Positions 1 to 8,799 of a stretch of DNA of 64,000 nt are shown here, piece by piece. The position numbers and the translations under genes were made by a program. Every line of letters starts with the position of its first letter. Position 1 is the stretch's first letter. Origin of the DNA: VAZQ01 sp035693615 (GTDB lineage: Bacteria > Pseudomonadota > Alphaproteobacteria > Rhizobiales > Xanthobacteraceae); the NCBI GenBank assembly GCA_035693615.1, contig DASSGH010000018.1, positions 16,261 through 80,260 of the forward strand, in the 5' to 3' direction. Below the pieces are notes generated by a model. The model worked only from the letters and a program-made list of their open reading frames with translations, had not been told where the DNA came from and did no database searches.

Positions 1-1
1 C

Positions 2-265
2 ACCGGAACGGACATCGCGCAGGCCGTGCGGTCAGGTCGCGCCGATTGCGGAATTGCGACACGTTCGGTGGCGCTCGCTGCCGCCCTCGAATTCCTGCCG
101 CTTACGTGGGAACACTTCGATTTGGTACTGCGGCAGCGCGACTATTTCTTGCCCGGCCCGCAGGCGCTCTTCACGTTCCTGCGATCGCCGGCCCTGCGCG
201 AACGCGCGGCCGAGCTCGGCGGGTACGATCCGTCGGCGATTGGGATGGTGCGCTTGGTCAACTAA
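2..265 (+). CDS. C-terminal part of a molybdate-binding-like (PBP-type) domain protein, cut by window start
   Basis: The reading frame is open from base 2 and ends with TAA at 263-265, so only the last 87 codons are present. The visible pattern (GTDIAQAV, SGRADCGIATR, then LPLTWEHFDLVL) is that of the periplasmic-binding-protein-like domain found at the end of one-component regulators with an N-terminal HTH, related to molybdate-binding proteins (COG1910 / PBP_like). The alternation of a conserved ADxG turn with an FxPL strand is typical. The DNA-binding half, if there is one, lies outside the window. It could also be a stand-alone binding protein. Confidence 0.7.
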   Translation, partial: TGTDIAQAVRSGRADCGIATRSVALAAALEFLPLTWEHFDLVLRQRDYFLPGPQALFTFLRSPALRERAAELGGYDPSAIGMVRLVN

Positions 266-329
266 GTCGATCGTCCCGGCTTAGTATCTCTGTAATTCGG
301 ACCGTCGATACCGTCATGCTTCGGACTTG

Positions 330-1535
330 ATGACAATGCGCGTTGACTTCACCAGTCAGGAGTTTTTCCGCAATCCATCCGCCGGCATCGAGCGACTGCG
401 TGCGCGCGGACCGGTGGTCGAGACCCGCTTCCCGATCGTCGGCAAGGTCTGGCTCACGACCACCTACGACGCGGCGGCCCGCGTGCTGAAGGACAGCACG
501 ATGTTCACGCTGCGCAAGGACGGCAGGCCCGCCGGCCTGCGGTGGTGGATGCCGTCGTTCGTCGGTGCGCTCGCCAGCAATATGCTGACGGTGGACGAGC
601 CGGACCATACCCGGCTGCGGGAAATCGTCGACGAGGCCTTTCGCCGCCGCGCGGTCCTCGACATGCAGCCGCATATTCGCGCCATCGCCGACCAGCTTGC
701 CGAAGAGCTATTCGCCGATGGGAGTCCTGCCGATCTCGTCAAGCGCTATGCCCGAATACTGCCGCTCGCGGTCATCTGCGAGTTGCTCGGCCTGCCGCCG
801 TCCGACCGGCCGAAATTCATCGCCTGGGCCAACACGGTGGCGCGGGTCACCGGCGCGGTCGGCGTCCTGCGCATGATACGCGGCCTTTGGTGGATGAAAC
901 GCTACCTCGAGGAGCGACTGCGGCTCGCCCGCGAGCATGGAGGAGAGGGGCTGATAGCCGATCTCGTGCGCGTCGAGATGGAAGGCGGGCGCATCAGCGC
1001 CGACGAAATGGTCTCGATGCTCTTTCTGTTGCTGGGCGCCGGATCGGAAACCACCACGCATCTGATCAGCGGATCCGTCTACGAACTTCTGAAAAATCCC
1101 GCGCTGCGGGATTGGCTCGAGGAGGATTGGAGCCGGGCGGGTCTCGCGATCGAGGAGTTCCTGCGCTTCCTTTCGGCGGTGCAGGTTACCAAACCGCGGT
1201 TCGTGCGAGAGGACACGGAGCTTGGCGGCGTTCGGTTGAAGAAGGGCGATAAAATCATGGCCATGCTGGCGGCCGCCAACATGGACCCGCAGGCGAACGA
1301 GCATCCCGAACGGCTCGATCTCGAGAGGCGGCCGAACCGGCACATCGCCTTCGGGACCGGGATCCATTTCTGCCTCGGCCATCAGCTTGCACGCATCGAA
1401 GGCATGTGCGCCCTGCAAGCCCTGTTCACCCGTTGGCCGAAACTGTGCCTGGCGGTGGCGCCCGACCAAATCCGCTGGCGCAAGCGGCCAGGCCTCAGGT
1501 CGATCGAAAATCTGCCCGTGGAGGACGGCCGTTGA
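330..1535 (+). CDS. Cytochrome P450
   Basis: A heme-thiolate monooxygenase of about 401 residues, the normal size for a soluble bacterial P450. All landmark motifs are visible: the I-helix oxygen-binding stretch GAGSETT (about 236-242), the K-helix ExxR pair E276/R279, and the heme loop FGTGIHFCLG with the axial cysteine at about 348. There is no signal peptide or membrane anchor, so it is cytoplasmic and needs a separate ferredoxin and reductase, neither of which is encoded nearby. The substrate cannot be inferred. The start is uncertain: TTG at 327, ATG at 330 and ATG at 336 are all in frame and no clear ribosome binding site separates them. Confidence 0.95.
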   Translation: MTMRVDFTSQEFFRNPSAGIERLRARGPVVETRFPIVGKVWLTTTYDAAARVLKDSTMFTLRKDGRPAGLRWWMPSFVGALASNMLTVDEPDHTRLREIVDEAFRRRAVLDMQPHIRAIADQLAEELFADGSPADLVKRYARILPLAVICELLGLPPSDRPKFIAWANTVARVTGAVGVLRMIRGLWWMKRYLEERLRLAREHGGEGLIADLVRVEMEGGRISADEMVSMLFLLLGAGSETTTHLISGSVYELLKNPALRDWLEEDWSRAGLAIEEFLRFLSAVQVTKPRFVREDTELGGVRLKKGDKIMAMLAAANMDPQANEHPERLDLERRPNRHIAFGTGIHFCLGHQLARIEGMCALQALFTRWPKLCLAVAPDQIRWRKRPGLRSIENLPVEDGR

Positions 1536-1611
1536 TATCGGTTGGCCGGCACGCTCTCGCCGGCCAGGCGCAGCCGGGCAATCGACAGAAGATTGCGAAA
1601 GGTGAATACTT

Positions 1612-2664
1612 TTGCGTATAGGGCAAGCGTACCGCACCGGAGAAGCTGTGGACGCCGCAACTGAGCCGACGAGAGCGCCTCCTGCCGAGAATGAAGCCGG
1701 CGTCGTGGCCGCCGGCGTTTACGCTGGCGGACGCCGCATCAAAGATATCCCCATCGAGGAGGCGGGCGAATGGTCGAAGCGGCCAGGCCACATCGTGTGG
1801 ATCGGACTGTGGGAGCCGAGCGCCGAGCTCCTGGAGCGCGTGCAGGCGCAGCTCGGCCTGCATTATCTCGCCATCGAGGATGCCGGCAAGGCGCATCAAT
1901 ATCCCAAGATCGAGCGATACGGGGAGGCGCTGTTCGTCGTCGCGCGGACCGCGCAATTGGTCGATGGCCACATCGCTTTCGGTGAAACGCATCTCTTCGT
2001 CGGCCGCGGCTATGTGGTGTCGGTACGCCATGGCGCTTCGACCTCCTACGCCGCGGTGCGCGCGCGCTGCGAGTCCTGCCCCGACGTCCTCTCTCAGGGC
2101 GAAGACTACATCCTCTACGCCATCCTCGATTTCATCGTCGACAATTACCTGCCGGTGCTGGAAGCGGTGCATTCGGAAGTCGAGGCCATCGAGGACAGCG
2201 TGTTCTCCAAGCCGGCCGAGCAGGTCGACGTGGAGCGGCTCTATACGCTGCGCCGCGACCTCTTGCGCATTCGCAATGCCGTGGTGCCGCTCGTTGAGGT
2301 GTGCCGTCGGCTGGAGCACGCCGACGCGGTGCCAATCGATCCAGCGATGCAGCCGCTGTTTCGCGACGTCACCGATCACGTGCTGCGCGTGCGGGAGGAC
2401 ATCGACGCGCTACGCGAGGTCCTGGCGTTCGCCTTCGAGGCGAGCCTGATGCGGGGCCAGGCGCAGCAGACAGCCATCGCTCGCCGATTGGCAGCCTGGG
2501 CGGCGATCCTCGCGGTGCCGACCGCGATCGCCGGCATCTACGGCATGAACTTCGAGTTCATGCCGGAGCTCAAATGGAAGTACGGGTATTTTCTCGTCAT
2601 GGGCCTGATCGTCACCGTATGCGGCACGCTGTACTGGCGCTTTCGCCGCAACGACTGGCTGTGA
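1612..2664 (+). CDS. CorA-family divalent cation transporter
   Basis: About 350 residues with the CorA layout: a long acidic, helical cytoplasmic domain followed by two C-terminal membrane helices. The signature GMN occurs at the end of the first helix (ending AGIYGMN), followed by an acidic/aromatic loop and a second helix ending in a basic tail (WRFRRNDWL). CorA proteins form pentamers that conduct Mg2+, and some members carry Co2+ or Zn2+. The upstream start is a TTG at 1612; a GTG at 1648 is an alternative and would remove a poorly conserved leader. It follows the P450 by 76 bp, but no functional link is evident. Confidence 0.92.
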   Translation: MRIGQAYRTGEAVDAATEPTRAPPAENEAGVVAAGVYAGGRRIKDIPIEEAGEWSKRPGHIVWIGLWEPSAELLERVQAQLGLHYLAIEDAGKAHQYPKIERYGEALFVVARTAQLVDGHIAFGETHLFVGRGYVVSVRHGASTSYAAVRARCESCPDVLSQGEDYILYAILDFIVDNYLPVLEAVHSEVEAIEDSVFSKPAEQVDVERLYTLRRDLLRIRNAVVPLVEVCRRLEHADAVPIDPAMQPLFRDVTDHVLRVREDIDALREVLAFAFEASLMRGQAQQTAIARRLAAWAAILAVPTAIAGIYGMNFEFMPELKWKYGYFLVMGLIVTVCGTLYWRFRRNDWL

Positions 2665-2695
2665 CCAGCACCGGTGTTATGCCCAAACATGCGCG

Positions 2696-3526
2696 TCACT
2701 GCAGCTCATAGCTGCCGTCGCCGCGGATTATCTTGAGATAGCGATCGGCCGATCGCTCGAGTACGCCTTTTCCGTCCGACCAGATCGTGCGGTCCGCGAA
2801 TGCGCCGTGAATGCGGTCAAACGTATAAGGCCTGAGCGAATTCACCACGCCTTCGACGCGCGGCGCCGATAGCGGGATGAAGTTCGGGAAACTCCACATG
2901 AAGCTCACCGATTTGTTGTCCTGCACGACCTGCACGATGTCGCCCGACAAGAGCGCGCCCTTGCCGCCGGCGCCAGCCGGCCAATGCAGCACGGTGCCGC
3001 CGGGGTAATGGCCGCCGGAGCAGATCAGGGTAAGGCCCGGCAGGAGCTCTTTGGTCGGGCCCTTCCAAAGCGAGATGGTGGGACCGCTCCGCATGATCCA
3101 CTTGCGGTCCGCCTCATGCAGATAGATCGGCACACCGCCGAATGCCTCGCTCCATTCCACCATGGTGGTGTAGTAGTGCGGATGCGAGATCGCCATCGCC
3201 TTGATGCCGCCCATGGCGTTGATCATCTCGATCGTGGCGCGATCCACGAGCGCGATGCAGTCCCACAGGACGTTGCCGTGCGGCGTGCGCAGGAACAACG
3301 CGCGCTGGCCGATGCCGAAATGCGGGAAGGTCATGAGGGAGATTAGGCCGGGCTCAAGCTCGCGAATGGCGTTCATGTTGCGCTGGGCCAGCACGTCGAG
3401 TGTCGTCCAGCTTTGTCCCGCCGGCGTCACGTACTGCCGCTCGTCCAAGCAGATCGGGCATGACGCTGGGGGCTTGGGCGTGGGCGCGTACTGGGTTCCG
3501 CAAGTCGTGCAGATGTAGGCGGCCAT
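2696..3526 (-). CDS. MBL-fold protein with N-terminal rubredoxin-like zinc ribbon
   Basis: The 276-residue protein opens with a zinc-ribbon/rubredoxin-like knuckle (CTTC, then about 13 residues later CPIC), followed by a metallo-beta-lactamase-fold domain. The usual HxHxDH metal motif is replaced by SHPHYYTT; later candidates are GGHYPGG, the aspartate in LLSGDIV and the histidine in RIHGAF. It may bind a single metal or none, and catalysis is not assured. The start at 3526 (MAAYICTTC) is preferred over 3544 because it begins directly at the zinc ribbon and has AAGGA upstream. It lies 97 bp downstream of the FAD oxidoreductase on the same strand, so co-transcription is plausible. Proteins of this type are usually just annotated MBL-fold hydrolase. 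Confidence 0.85.
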   Translation of the reverse strand: MAAYICTTCGTQYAPTPKPPASCPICLDERQYVTPAGQSWTTLDVLAQRNMNAIRELEPGLISLMTFPHFGIGQRALFLRTPHGNVLWDCIALVDRATIEMINAMGGIKAMAISHPHYYTTMVEWSEAFGGVPIYLHEADRKWIMRSGPTISLWKGPTKELLPGLTLICSGGHYPGGTVLHWPAGAGGKGALLSGDIVQVVQDNKSVSFMWSFPNFIPLSAPRVEGVVNSLRPYTFDRIHGAFADRTIWSDGKGVLERSADRYLKIIRGDGSYELQ

Positions 3527-3623
3527 AGCGCGGGTCCTTTGCATTTCTAGGGCGTGTACTGCATTCCGACCGGAATTTCTTGCGCCCCTTGCCGTGCAGG
3601 CCTTGGCATCGGCTTGATCCGAC

Positions 3624-5048
3624 CTAACTGGGAAACATTCCGTGACCCGGTGTAAGCACGTTCTTCGGGTCGAACTTTGTCTTCGCTGCCTGAACGGTCT
3701 GCCAGGCGGGTCCGTAGTGCCGTTTCCAATCGTCCTGCGACATCGCGATAGCGCTCGACGTCATGCGGTAGCCCCCTATGTCACGCGCCCGTTCATAGAG
3801 GGTGCGATTGAGTGCGATCATGGACCCGGTATCAGTCCCGGCCGGCAGGATGCGTGAGAGCTGGAATCGGTAGATCATCTCTTCATCCGGCACACGCGTG
3901 AGCGGCCGCTTGATGACATTCCGGCGCCACGCCGACATGCGCGGGACTAGAAATGCGGCCTCCGTGGGCGATGACAAAATGCCTGAGGTGTACTCGACGT
4001 ACCGCGACGCGGGAATGGAGAGGTACACGAAAGGCTTCTGTAGCGGCGTCGTGCACACCGTGCACACTTCCTCGCGACGGAAATACTGTTCGTAAGTCAT
4101 CACGCTGGCGGTCTTCTTCGTGAACTTGAGGCCGGCGGTCAGCTTCGACTCGTCTGGGTCGTTTGGTGCGTCATAGAAGGCACCGCCCTCGACATAGTAT
4201 CCGACGCCACCGCCCGGCCGGCCAGCACCGCGGCCGTCCAGGTGATGGAAGCGTCCATCCTTGGCGAGCAAGGCGAGATCGGCGGACGCGCTCTGGAAGT
4301 CGTCGTAGTCCATTTTTATGAAGAGCACGTTCGTGGGCGCATCCATCAACCGCATCATGACTTTCGTAATGATCCCGCATTGACCCAGGCCCCCGAGCAT
4401 AGCGTTGAAGAGATCGCTGTTATGTCCATCGGAGCAAGTCACGATCTGACCGTCGCCGGTCACGACCTCAAGCTCCTGGACGTGGTCGACCTGAAAACCA
4501 AGGTTGTAGGTGGTTACGCCGAATCCGCCGGTGCTGATCGTTCCGCCGACTGACAGGAACGTATCAGTGATCACCGGCACCGTCAGTTTCTGGGCGTTTG
4601 CAGCCATGAGGACGGGGTGCCACTTCGAGCCGGCGCCGATCTCCGCCGTCCCCGCCGTGCCGGATTTGACGATGCGGATGGCATTCAGGCTGCTGGAGTC
4701 GATGACCACGCCATCCGCGACCTGAGTCTGCCCAAAAAACGAATGCCCCTGGCCGCGCATTGCAATCTTGATTCCCTGGCGGTTCGCGAACTGCACGAGC
4801 TTCGCGATGTCCTGCGCACCGTTGGGCCGCAGCACGGCAGCCGGCTTGTTATGCACGACGTGTCCGAAATCGTCGGCCGCGGCCTGCAACCCGGCATCAT
4901 CGAAGGATAACTCTCCGCTGATATCCTTCAGGTCGTTGCGTAGCGATTGCCCTGCCGCCGGGTAATGCCACGCCGGTTGCAACGCCAGGAGTGCTGCACC
5001 ACCCGCGAGCCGTTTGGCGAAACCGCGGCGAGAGATACTCCCTTGCAT
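3624..5048 (-). CDS. Tat-exported FAD-linked oxidoreductase (PCMH/BBE-like)
   Basis: A 474-residue flavoprotein with an N-terminal twin-arginine signal (SRRGFAKRL followed by a hydrophobic stretch to about residue 34), so it is folded with its cofactor before export. Residues about 62-240 form a PCMH-type FAD domain; the motif RGQGHSFFGQ places H102 where family members attach FAD covalently. The C-terminal half resembles the substrate domain of berberine-bridge or cytokinin-dehydrogenase-like oxidases, and the protein ends NVLTPGHGMF, typical of the family. A strong GGGAGG lies just upstream of the ATG. The substrate is unknown. Flanking genes encode an MBL protein and two c-type cytochrome proteins, suggesting electrons may enter a periplasmic cytochrome chain. 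Confidence 0.9.
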   Translation of the reverse strand: MQGSISRRGFAKRLAGGAALLALQPAWHYPAAGQSLRNDLKDISGELSFDDAGLQAAADDFGHVVHNKPAAVLRPNGAQDIAKLVQFANRQGIKIAMRGQGHSFFGQTQVADGVVIDSSSLNAIRIVKSGTAGTAEIGAGSKWHPVLMAANAQKLTVPVITDTFLSVGGTISTGGFGVTTYNLGFQVDHVQELEVVTGDGQIVTCSDGHNSDLFNAMLGGLGQCGIITKVMMRLMDAPTNVLFIKMDYDDFQSASADLALLAKDGRFHHLDGRGAGRPGGGVGYYVEGGAFYDAPNDPDESKLTAGLKFTKKTASVMTYEQYFRREEVCTVCTTPLQKPFVYLSIPASRYVEYTSGILSSPTEAAFLVPRMSAWRRNVIKRPLTRVPDEEMIYRFQLSRILPAGTDTGSMIALNRTLYERARDIGGYRMTSSAIAMSQDDWKRHYGPAWQTVQAAKTKFDPKNVLTPGHGMFPS

Positions 5049-5330
5049 GATTCACCTCCCTCGGTCGATGCTTATTGCGATGGGCAGCGACTCTCGCGCT
5101 GCCGGGCAACGTGAATGGACTCGCGTCGCTGGTGAGATTGATGATCCGCTCGACAATGCCGGACCGCAGAACCGCTTGATACTTCGTCGAGGGATATGAT
5201 CCGCCGCGTTGTCGCTCTCGACCGGCCGTCGAAGCTTCACGGCCGCGCATATCCGCTTCGCCCCGAAAGCGCTGTTCTTCAGACCTGGGGTGTGCGAACC
5301 CTCGAAATCGCACACCGCCCTCCGGCGAAC

Positions 5331-6983
5331 CTATTCGAGCGGCTCCACCTTCACCAGCCTGTGGTCGTGGTTGCTGCCGACCCAGAATGTCACCGGCGCC
5401 GTCGAATTGTCGATGAACACCGTGCGCATATTGGTGTCGGACGGCATCAGATATTGCGCCGTATGGCCGGTCTTGGGATCGAGCCGCACGACGCGGTCGG
5501 TGTGCATCGTGGAGGCCCACAGCTCACCGTTCTTGTCGAAATTAGCCCGGTACGGGAACGTGTATTGCGGCAGACTGTATTCGGTGAAGTTTTCCGTCTT
5601 CGTGTCGAACAGCGCGACCTTGCTGGCCCGATATTCGGTCACCAGGACGCGGTCCTGGTCGTCGATTTGCATGCGCCGGGCACGCGCATGGCGGGTGGGG
5701 ATGCGGTACCACGTCACTTCCGTCGTCTTGGCGTCGATCTTGCCGAGATGGCCTTCGGTGAATTCGGCCATCCACAGGTTGTTCTTGGAGTCCGCCATGA
5801 CCTGATAGATGCCGGCATCCTTGACGCCCGGCAGGTGGTCGGTCGGGTGGAACCTCTCCCATGTCTTGCTCGCCAGATCGAGCCGGAAAATGTGCTGCGT
5901 GCCGACGCTCTTGGTCCACACTTTGCCGTCGACGTCGTAGCGCAGCCCGGTGAAATTCAGTTGGACGGTGTCGTCGTTGTATTCCGGAGGCAGAGGATAA
6001 TAGGCGATCTCGCCGGTCTTCGGGTCCAACGACCCGAGCGAACCCTGGTACATCGTGTCGAACCAAATCTTGCCGGTATGGTCGAACTCGATGCTCAGGA
6101 GTCCGGTCGGCGCCTTATCCTTGAATTTCCTGATCGGGTACTCGGTGAGCTTGAGCGTCTTCGGATCGAACTTGCCGATGAACATCTCGCCGAAGTCTGT
6201 GTACCAAACGTTGCCTTCCTTATCGACCAGGACGTCATGCGGCTCGGTCGTCGGCCGCACCATGTCGTATTGGGTTACAATCGCGCGGGTGTCGCGGCCC
6301 TTCGGGCGCGGCAGCGTCTTGAGCTCGTATTGCCAATGGTCGACCGAGCTCAGATTGATGGTCGCGAGATAGTCGGCGAACTTGCGGTATTGCTCCGGCG
6401 TGCCCGCGCGGGCCGGATCCAACATGGGCTGCGGCTTGATGGGCTGGCTCACGGCGCCGTAGCCGCGCATGCGGGTGATGACCTGCGTCCACTCGTCGGA
6501 ATCGTGCGTCGAACGCATTATGCGTTCCAGCGTATGGCAGCCGGTGCAATTGAGCAGCGGCGCCTTTTGCTCTTCCGTCCCGGGGATGCTCATCATCCAC
6601 TCGGCATTGGTGAGCTGGCTGGCGAGGTTTTTGGTTTTCTTGAGCTTGATGTCGGCGGTTGTGGTCTTTTCCGACTCCACGGCCGCCTTGGTCGGCGAGC
6701 TGATGTCGTAACCGACGGCACGGATGCTGATGACGTATTCGCCTGGCTCCAGGCGGTTTTCGGGAAATGTGTAGCGGCCCTGCGCGTCCGTGGTCACGCT
6801 GACCTGCACGATCGAGCCGGGCCTTTTGGCGGTGACGACGACACCTTCCATGTTGCCTTCGGCATCAGAACTTACCGTGCCGGTCAGTGCCGGCTGGCCT
6901 TGCGCCCAAACCGTTTGTGCCGTCGGAGCGAAGAGAATCGCCGCTGCGCCGGCGGCGAAGCTCAACATCAGTTTGCTGCGCAT
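5331..6983 (-). CDS. Carboxypeptidase-regulatory-like / cytochrome c / Vgb-like beta-propeller fusion
   Basis: A 550-residue exported protein with three parts. After a Sec signal (to about residue 28, AxA-type end) comes a carboxypeptidase regulatory-like beta-sandwich (about 33-116; DAQGRYTFP and GEYVISIRAVGY). A short helical domain follows with one heme c site, CTGCH at 146-150. Residues about 215-550 form a beta-propeller of the streptogramin-lyase (Vgb) type, with repeats such as GNVWYTDFGE, GKIWFDT, NNLWMAEF and GELWAST. It is probably not an antibiotic lyase; a periplasmic redox or sensing role fits the heme better. AGGGAGAA precedes the ATG. It is divergent from a diheme cytochrome c starting at 7169. 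Confidence 0.85.
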   Translation of the reverse strand: MRSKLMLSFAAGAAAILFAPTAQTVWAQGQPALTGTVSSDAEGNMEGVVVTAKRPGSIVQVSVTTDAQGRYTFPENRLEPGEYVISIRAVGYDISSPTKAAVESEKTTTADIKLKKTKNLASQLTNAEWMMSIPGTEEQKAPLLNCTGCHTLERIMRSTHDSDEWTQVITRMRGYGAVSQPIKPQPMLDPARAGTPEQYRKFADYLATINLSSVDHWQYELKTLPRPKGRDTRAIVTQYDMVRPTTEPHDVLVDKEGNVWYTDFGEMFIGKFDPKTLKLTEYPIRKFKDKAPTGLLSIEFDHTGKIWFDTMYQGSLGSLDPKTGEIAYYPLPPEYNDDTVQLNFTGLRYDVDGKVWTKSVGTQHIFRLDLASKTWERFHPTDHLPGVKDAGIYQVMADSKNNLWMAEFTEGHLGKIDAKTTEVTWYRIPTRHARARRMQIDDQDRVLVTEYRASKVALFDTKTENFTEYSLPQYTFPYRANFDKNGELWASTMHTDRVVRLDPKTGHTAQYLMPSDTNMRTVFIDNSTAPVTFWVGSNHDHRLVKVEPLE

Positions 6984-7168
6984 CGCATTCTCCCTAATGA
7001 AATATGTTTTGGTTGCCCTGAAACGCCCTCAGAATCATTCCGTCGCCGTCTAGGGATGCGGTATCCTGACTCCGCTTGGATGATGTCACAAGCCTCACCA
7101 TGGGCTTCGGCGCTATATTTTTGCCTTAGCTGGCGCTGGGTGCCGTCACGGGAGGGAGGGAGTTAACG
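6984..7168. promoter_or_regulatory. Divergent intergenic region between the two cytochrome c genes
   Basis: This 185-bp gap separates the minus-strand propeller/cytochrome gene from the plus-strand diheme cytochrome c and must hold both promoters. Purine-rich ribosome binding sites are visible at both ends (AGGGAGAA on the minus strand, GGGAGGGAGGG on the plus strand). No convincing sigma-70 hexamers or operator palindrome were seen. Confidence 0.5.
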
Positions 7169-7735
7169 ATGTTCGCGCGCTCCGTTTCGGCGATTTTCGG
7201 CGCGGCGGTTAGCTTTGCGCTCGCTGTCCTGCCGGCGTATGCCGCTGACGACATCGAGGCAAAAGCGCAGGCGTGCGCCGCGTGCCACGGTGCGAATGGC
7301 GTGCCCACCGATCCGAAAACCATTCCGATCATCTGGGGTCAGCAGCAGAGCTACCTGGTCAAGCAGTTGCACGATTATAGAAGCGGTGATCGCGAGGACC
7401 CGATCATGTCGCCCATAGCCAAGCAGCTTGCGCAGGAAGATCTCCGCAAGATTGCGGCCTATTTCGCGGCCAAGAGCTGGCCGGTGCAAAGCGCGGCCGC
7501 CGCCATGGTGTCGCCGCCGCAAGGGATCGCCCAGTGCCAGCCATGCCATCAGCCGAATTTTGCCGGCGGCCCGCCGGCGCCCCGACTGGCGGGGCTCAGT
7601 TATGAATATCTGCTTGCATCGATGCGCAGCTTCGCCGCCGATGCAAGGACCAACAACGAAGACATGCCGAAATTCATGCGAGCGCTGGCCGACGGCGAGC
7701 TCGAGGCCATGGCGCGCTACCTGTCGGGGCTGTGA
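7169..7735 (+). CDS. Diheme cytochrome c (c4-like)
   Basis: A 188-residue exported protein with a Sec signal ending near AYAAD (about residue 27) and two heme c attachment sites, CAACH (36-40) and CQPCH (123-127). Each site lies in a separate class I cytochrome domain of about 80 residues, the tandem arrangement of cytochrome c4. Candidate methionine ligands are in DPIMSP (M80) and NNEDMP (about 172). Such proteins carry electrons in the periplasm to terminal oxidases or from dehydrogenases. Its divergent neighbour also holds a heme and the next minus-strand gene is a Tat-exported flavoprotein, which may donate electrons. GGGAGGG gives a strong start at 7169. Confidence 0.93.
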   Translation: MFARSVSAIFGAAVSFALAVLPAYAADDIEAKAQACAACHGANGVPTDPKTIPIIWGQQQSYLVKQLHDYRSGDREDPIMSPIAKQLAQEDLRKIAAYFAAKSWPVQSAAAAMVSPPQGIAQCQPCHQPNFAGGPPAPRLAGLSYEYLLASMRSFAADARTNNEDMPKFMRALADGELEAMARYLSGL

Positions 7736-7927
7736 AGCGCGGACGCGAATTTCACTACAGTCGCGCCCCGACGTTGGGCTCGTGCGCCTGCCACTCGTCT
7801 TGCCGGTAGCCGGTATCCGCTTCGCCCCGCTTCAAGGCATCTGTCGCCCGCACGCGGCCGGCGATAGAATGCGTCCTCTCCCATTAACCGAGACGGTGCT
7901 TACAGTCCCCGTATAGGAGTCGGTCTC

Positions 7928-8668
7928 ATGAGAAAGCGTATGACATGTGTCATCATGCCCGCCGTCACCCTGCTGTCGAGCGTCTCAATGTTTGCAACCG
8001 CTCACGCGCAACAAACCGCCGTTGGTATTCCTGACAACGACAGCGTCTATGTCGACGCAAAATCCTTTCAAGTCGTACCCGGCAAGGGAAAAGGCGACGC
8101 CGCAGCTCAAATTCGAGATCTCGGTGCGCGCGAGCTTGGCCCTGGGGCGATCATCATTCGTTCGGGCAACAAGCTCTACATAGCCGAAGGTCAAACGCTG
8201 CGCGGCGTTGTTACCGCCTACGCCTACGATCCGCGGCAATACAATCCGGCTATCACCGGCGGCGGCAGCGCCTACGATCCGCGGCAGTACAATCCCGCCC
8301 TCACCGGCGGCGGCAACATCGGCTACAACGCGCAATTCGCCAACGATCCGCGGTCGCCGCAGTACAATCCGAACCTCACCGGCGGCGGCAGCGCCGGCTA
8401 TAACGCCATGCTCATGCAATTCGCCAACGATCCGCGCTCGCCGCAGTACAATCCGTACCTCACCGGCGGCGGCAGCGCCGGCTATAACGCCATGCTCATG
8501 CAATTTGCCAACGATCCCCGCTCGCCGCAGTACAATCCGAACCTCACCGGTGGCGGCAGCGCCGGCTATAACGCCATGCTCATGCAATTCGCCTACGATC
8601 CGGACTATGTTCAATACAGGCTCAAGAAGGCCTTCGAGGAAAATTGGATCCCGGCGAGCGCAAAGTGA
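7928..8668 (+). CDS. Exported tandem-repeat protein (NPxLTGGGS repeats) with shared N-terminal domain
   Basis: 246 residues with a Sec signal ending at AHAQ (about residue 28). Residues about 35-85 form a small domain (DNDSVYVDAKSF, GKGDAAAQI, LGARELGPGAIIIRSG, KLYIAEG) that recurs in the next gene. The rest is a repeat array: two short units (YDPRQYNPAxTGGGS) then three 28-residue units built on FANDPRSPQYNPxLTGGGSAGYNAMLMQ, ending in YDPDYVQYRLKKAFEENW. The repeats are rich in Asn, Gly, Tyr and Pro, and their copy number may vary by slippage. The family is not recognised; a surface or periplasmic structural role is only a guess. AGGAG lies ahead of the ATG. Confidence 0.85.
   Translation: MRKRMTCVIMPAVTLLSSVSMFATAHAQQTAVGIPDNDSVYVDAKSFQVVPGKGKGDAAAQIRDLGARELGPGAIIIRSGNKLYIAEGQTLRGVVTAYAYDPRQYNPAITGGGSAYDPRQYNPALTGGGNIGYNAQFANDPRSPQYNPNLTGGGSAGYNAMLMQFANDPRSPQYNPYLTGGGSAGYNAMLMQFANDPRSPQYNPNLTGGGSAGYNAMLMQFAYDPDYVQYRLKKAFEENWIPASAK
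8333..8584 (+). repeat. Three direct 84-bp coding repeats
   Basis: Units at 8333-8416, 8417-8500 and 8501-8584 each begin caattYgccaacgatcc and encode a 28-residue motif. They are nearly identical at the DNA level, with mostly silent or single differences, suggesting recent duplication or gene conversion. A fourth, truncated start follows from 8585, and two shorter related units of about 48 bp precede at roughly 8221-8320. Confidence 0.9.
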
Positions 8669-8799
8669 CGAAGCTGCGGGGGATTTTAGGGGCGGGCTGA
8701 TATACGCTTTCGGTCCGCCCCACCTCTTCTCATTTTCAACGGTGCAACCTCCCTCGTCAGGTTAGCCCGCGTCATTCGGCATCAGCTGTGGAGGGTCCG

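Noticed and set aside
5052..5315. 87-codon minus-strand frame upstream of the FAD oxidoreductase
   Set aside because: Composition is that of a shadow frame and no start signals are present.
5196..7166. Very long plus-strand frame (656 codons) antisense to the propeller/cytochrome gene
   Set aside because: It is antisense to a gene with clear motifs; its Arg/His/Val-rich composition is typical of the reverse complement of a high-GC gene.
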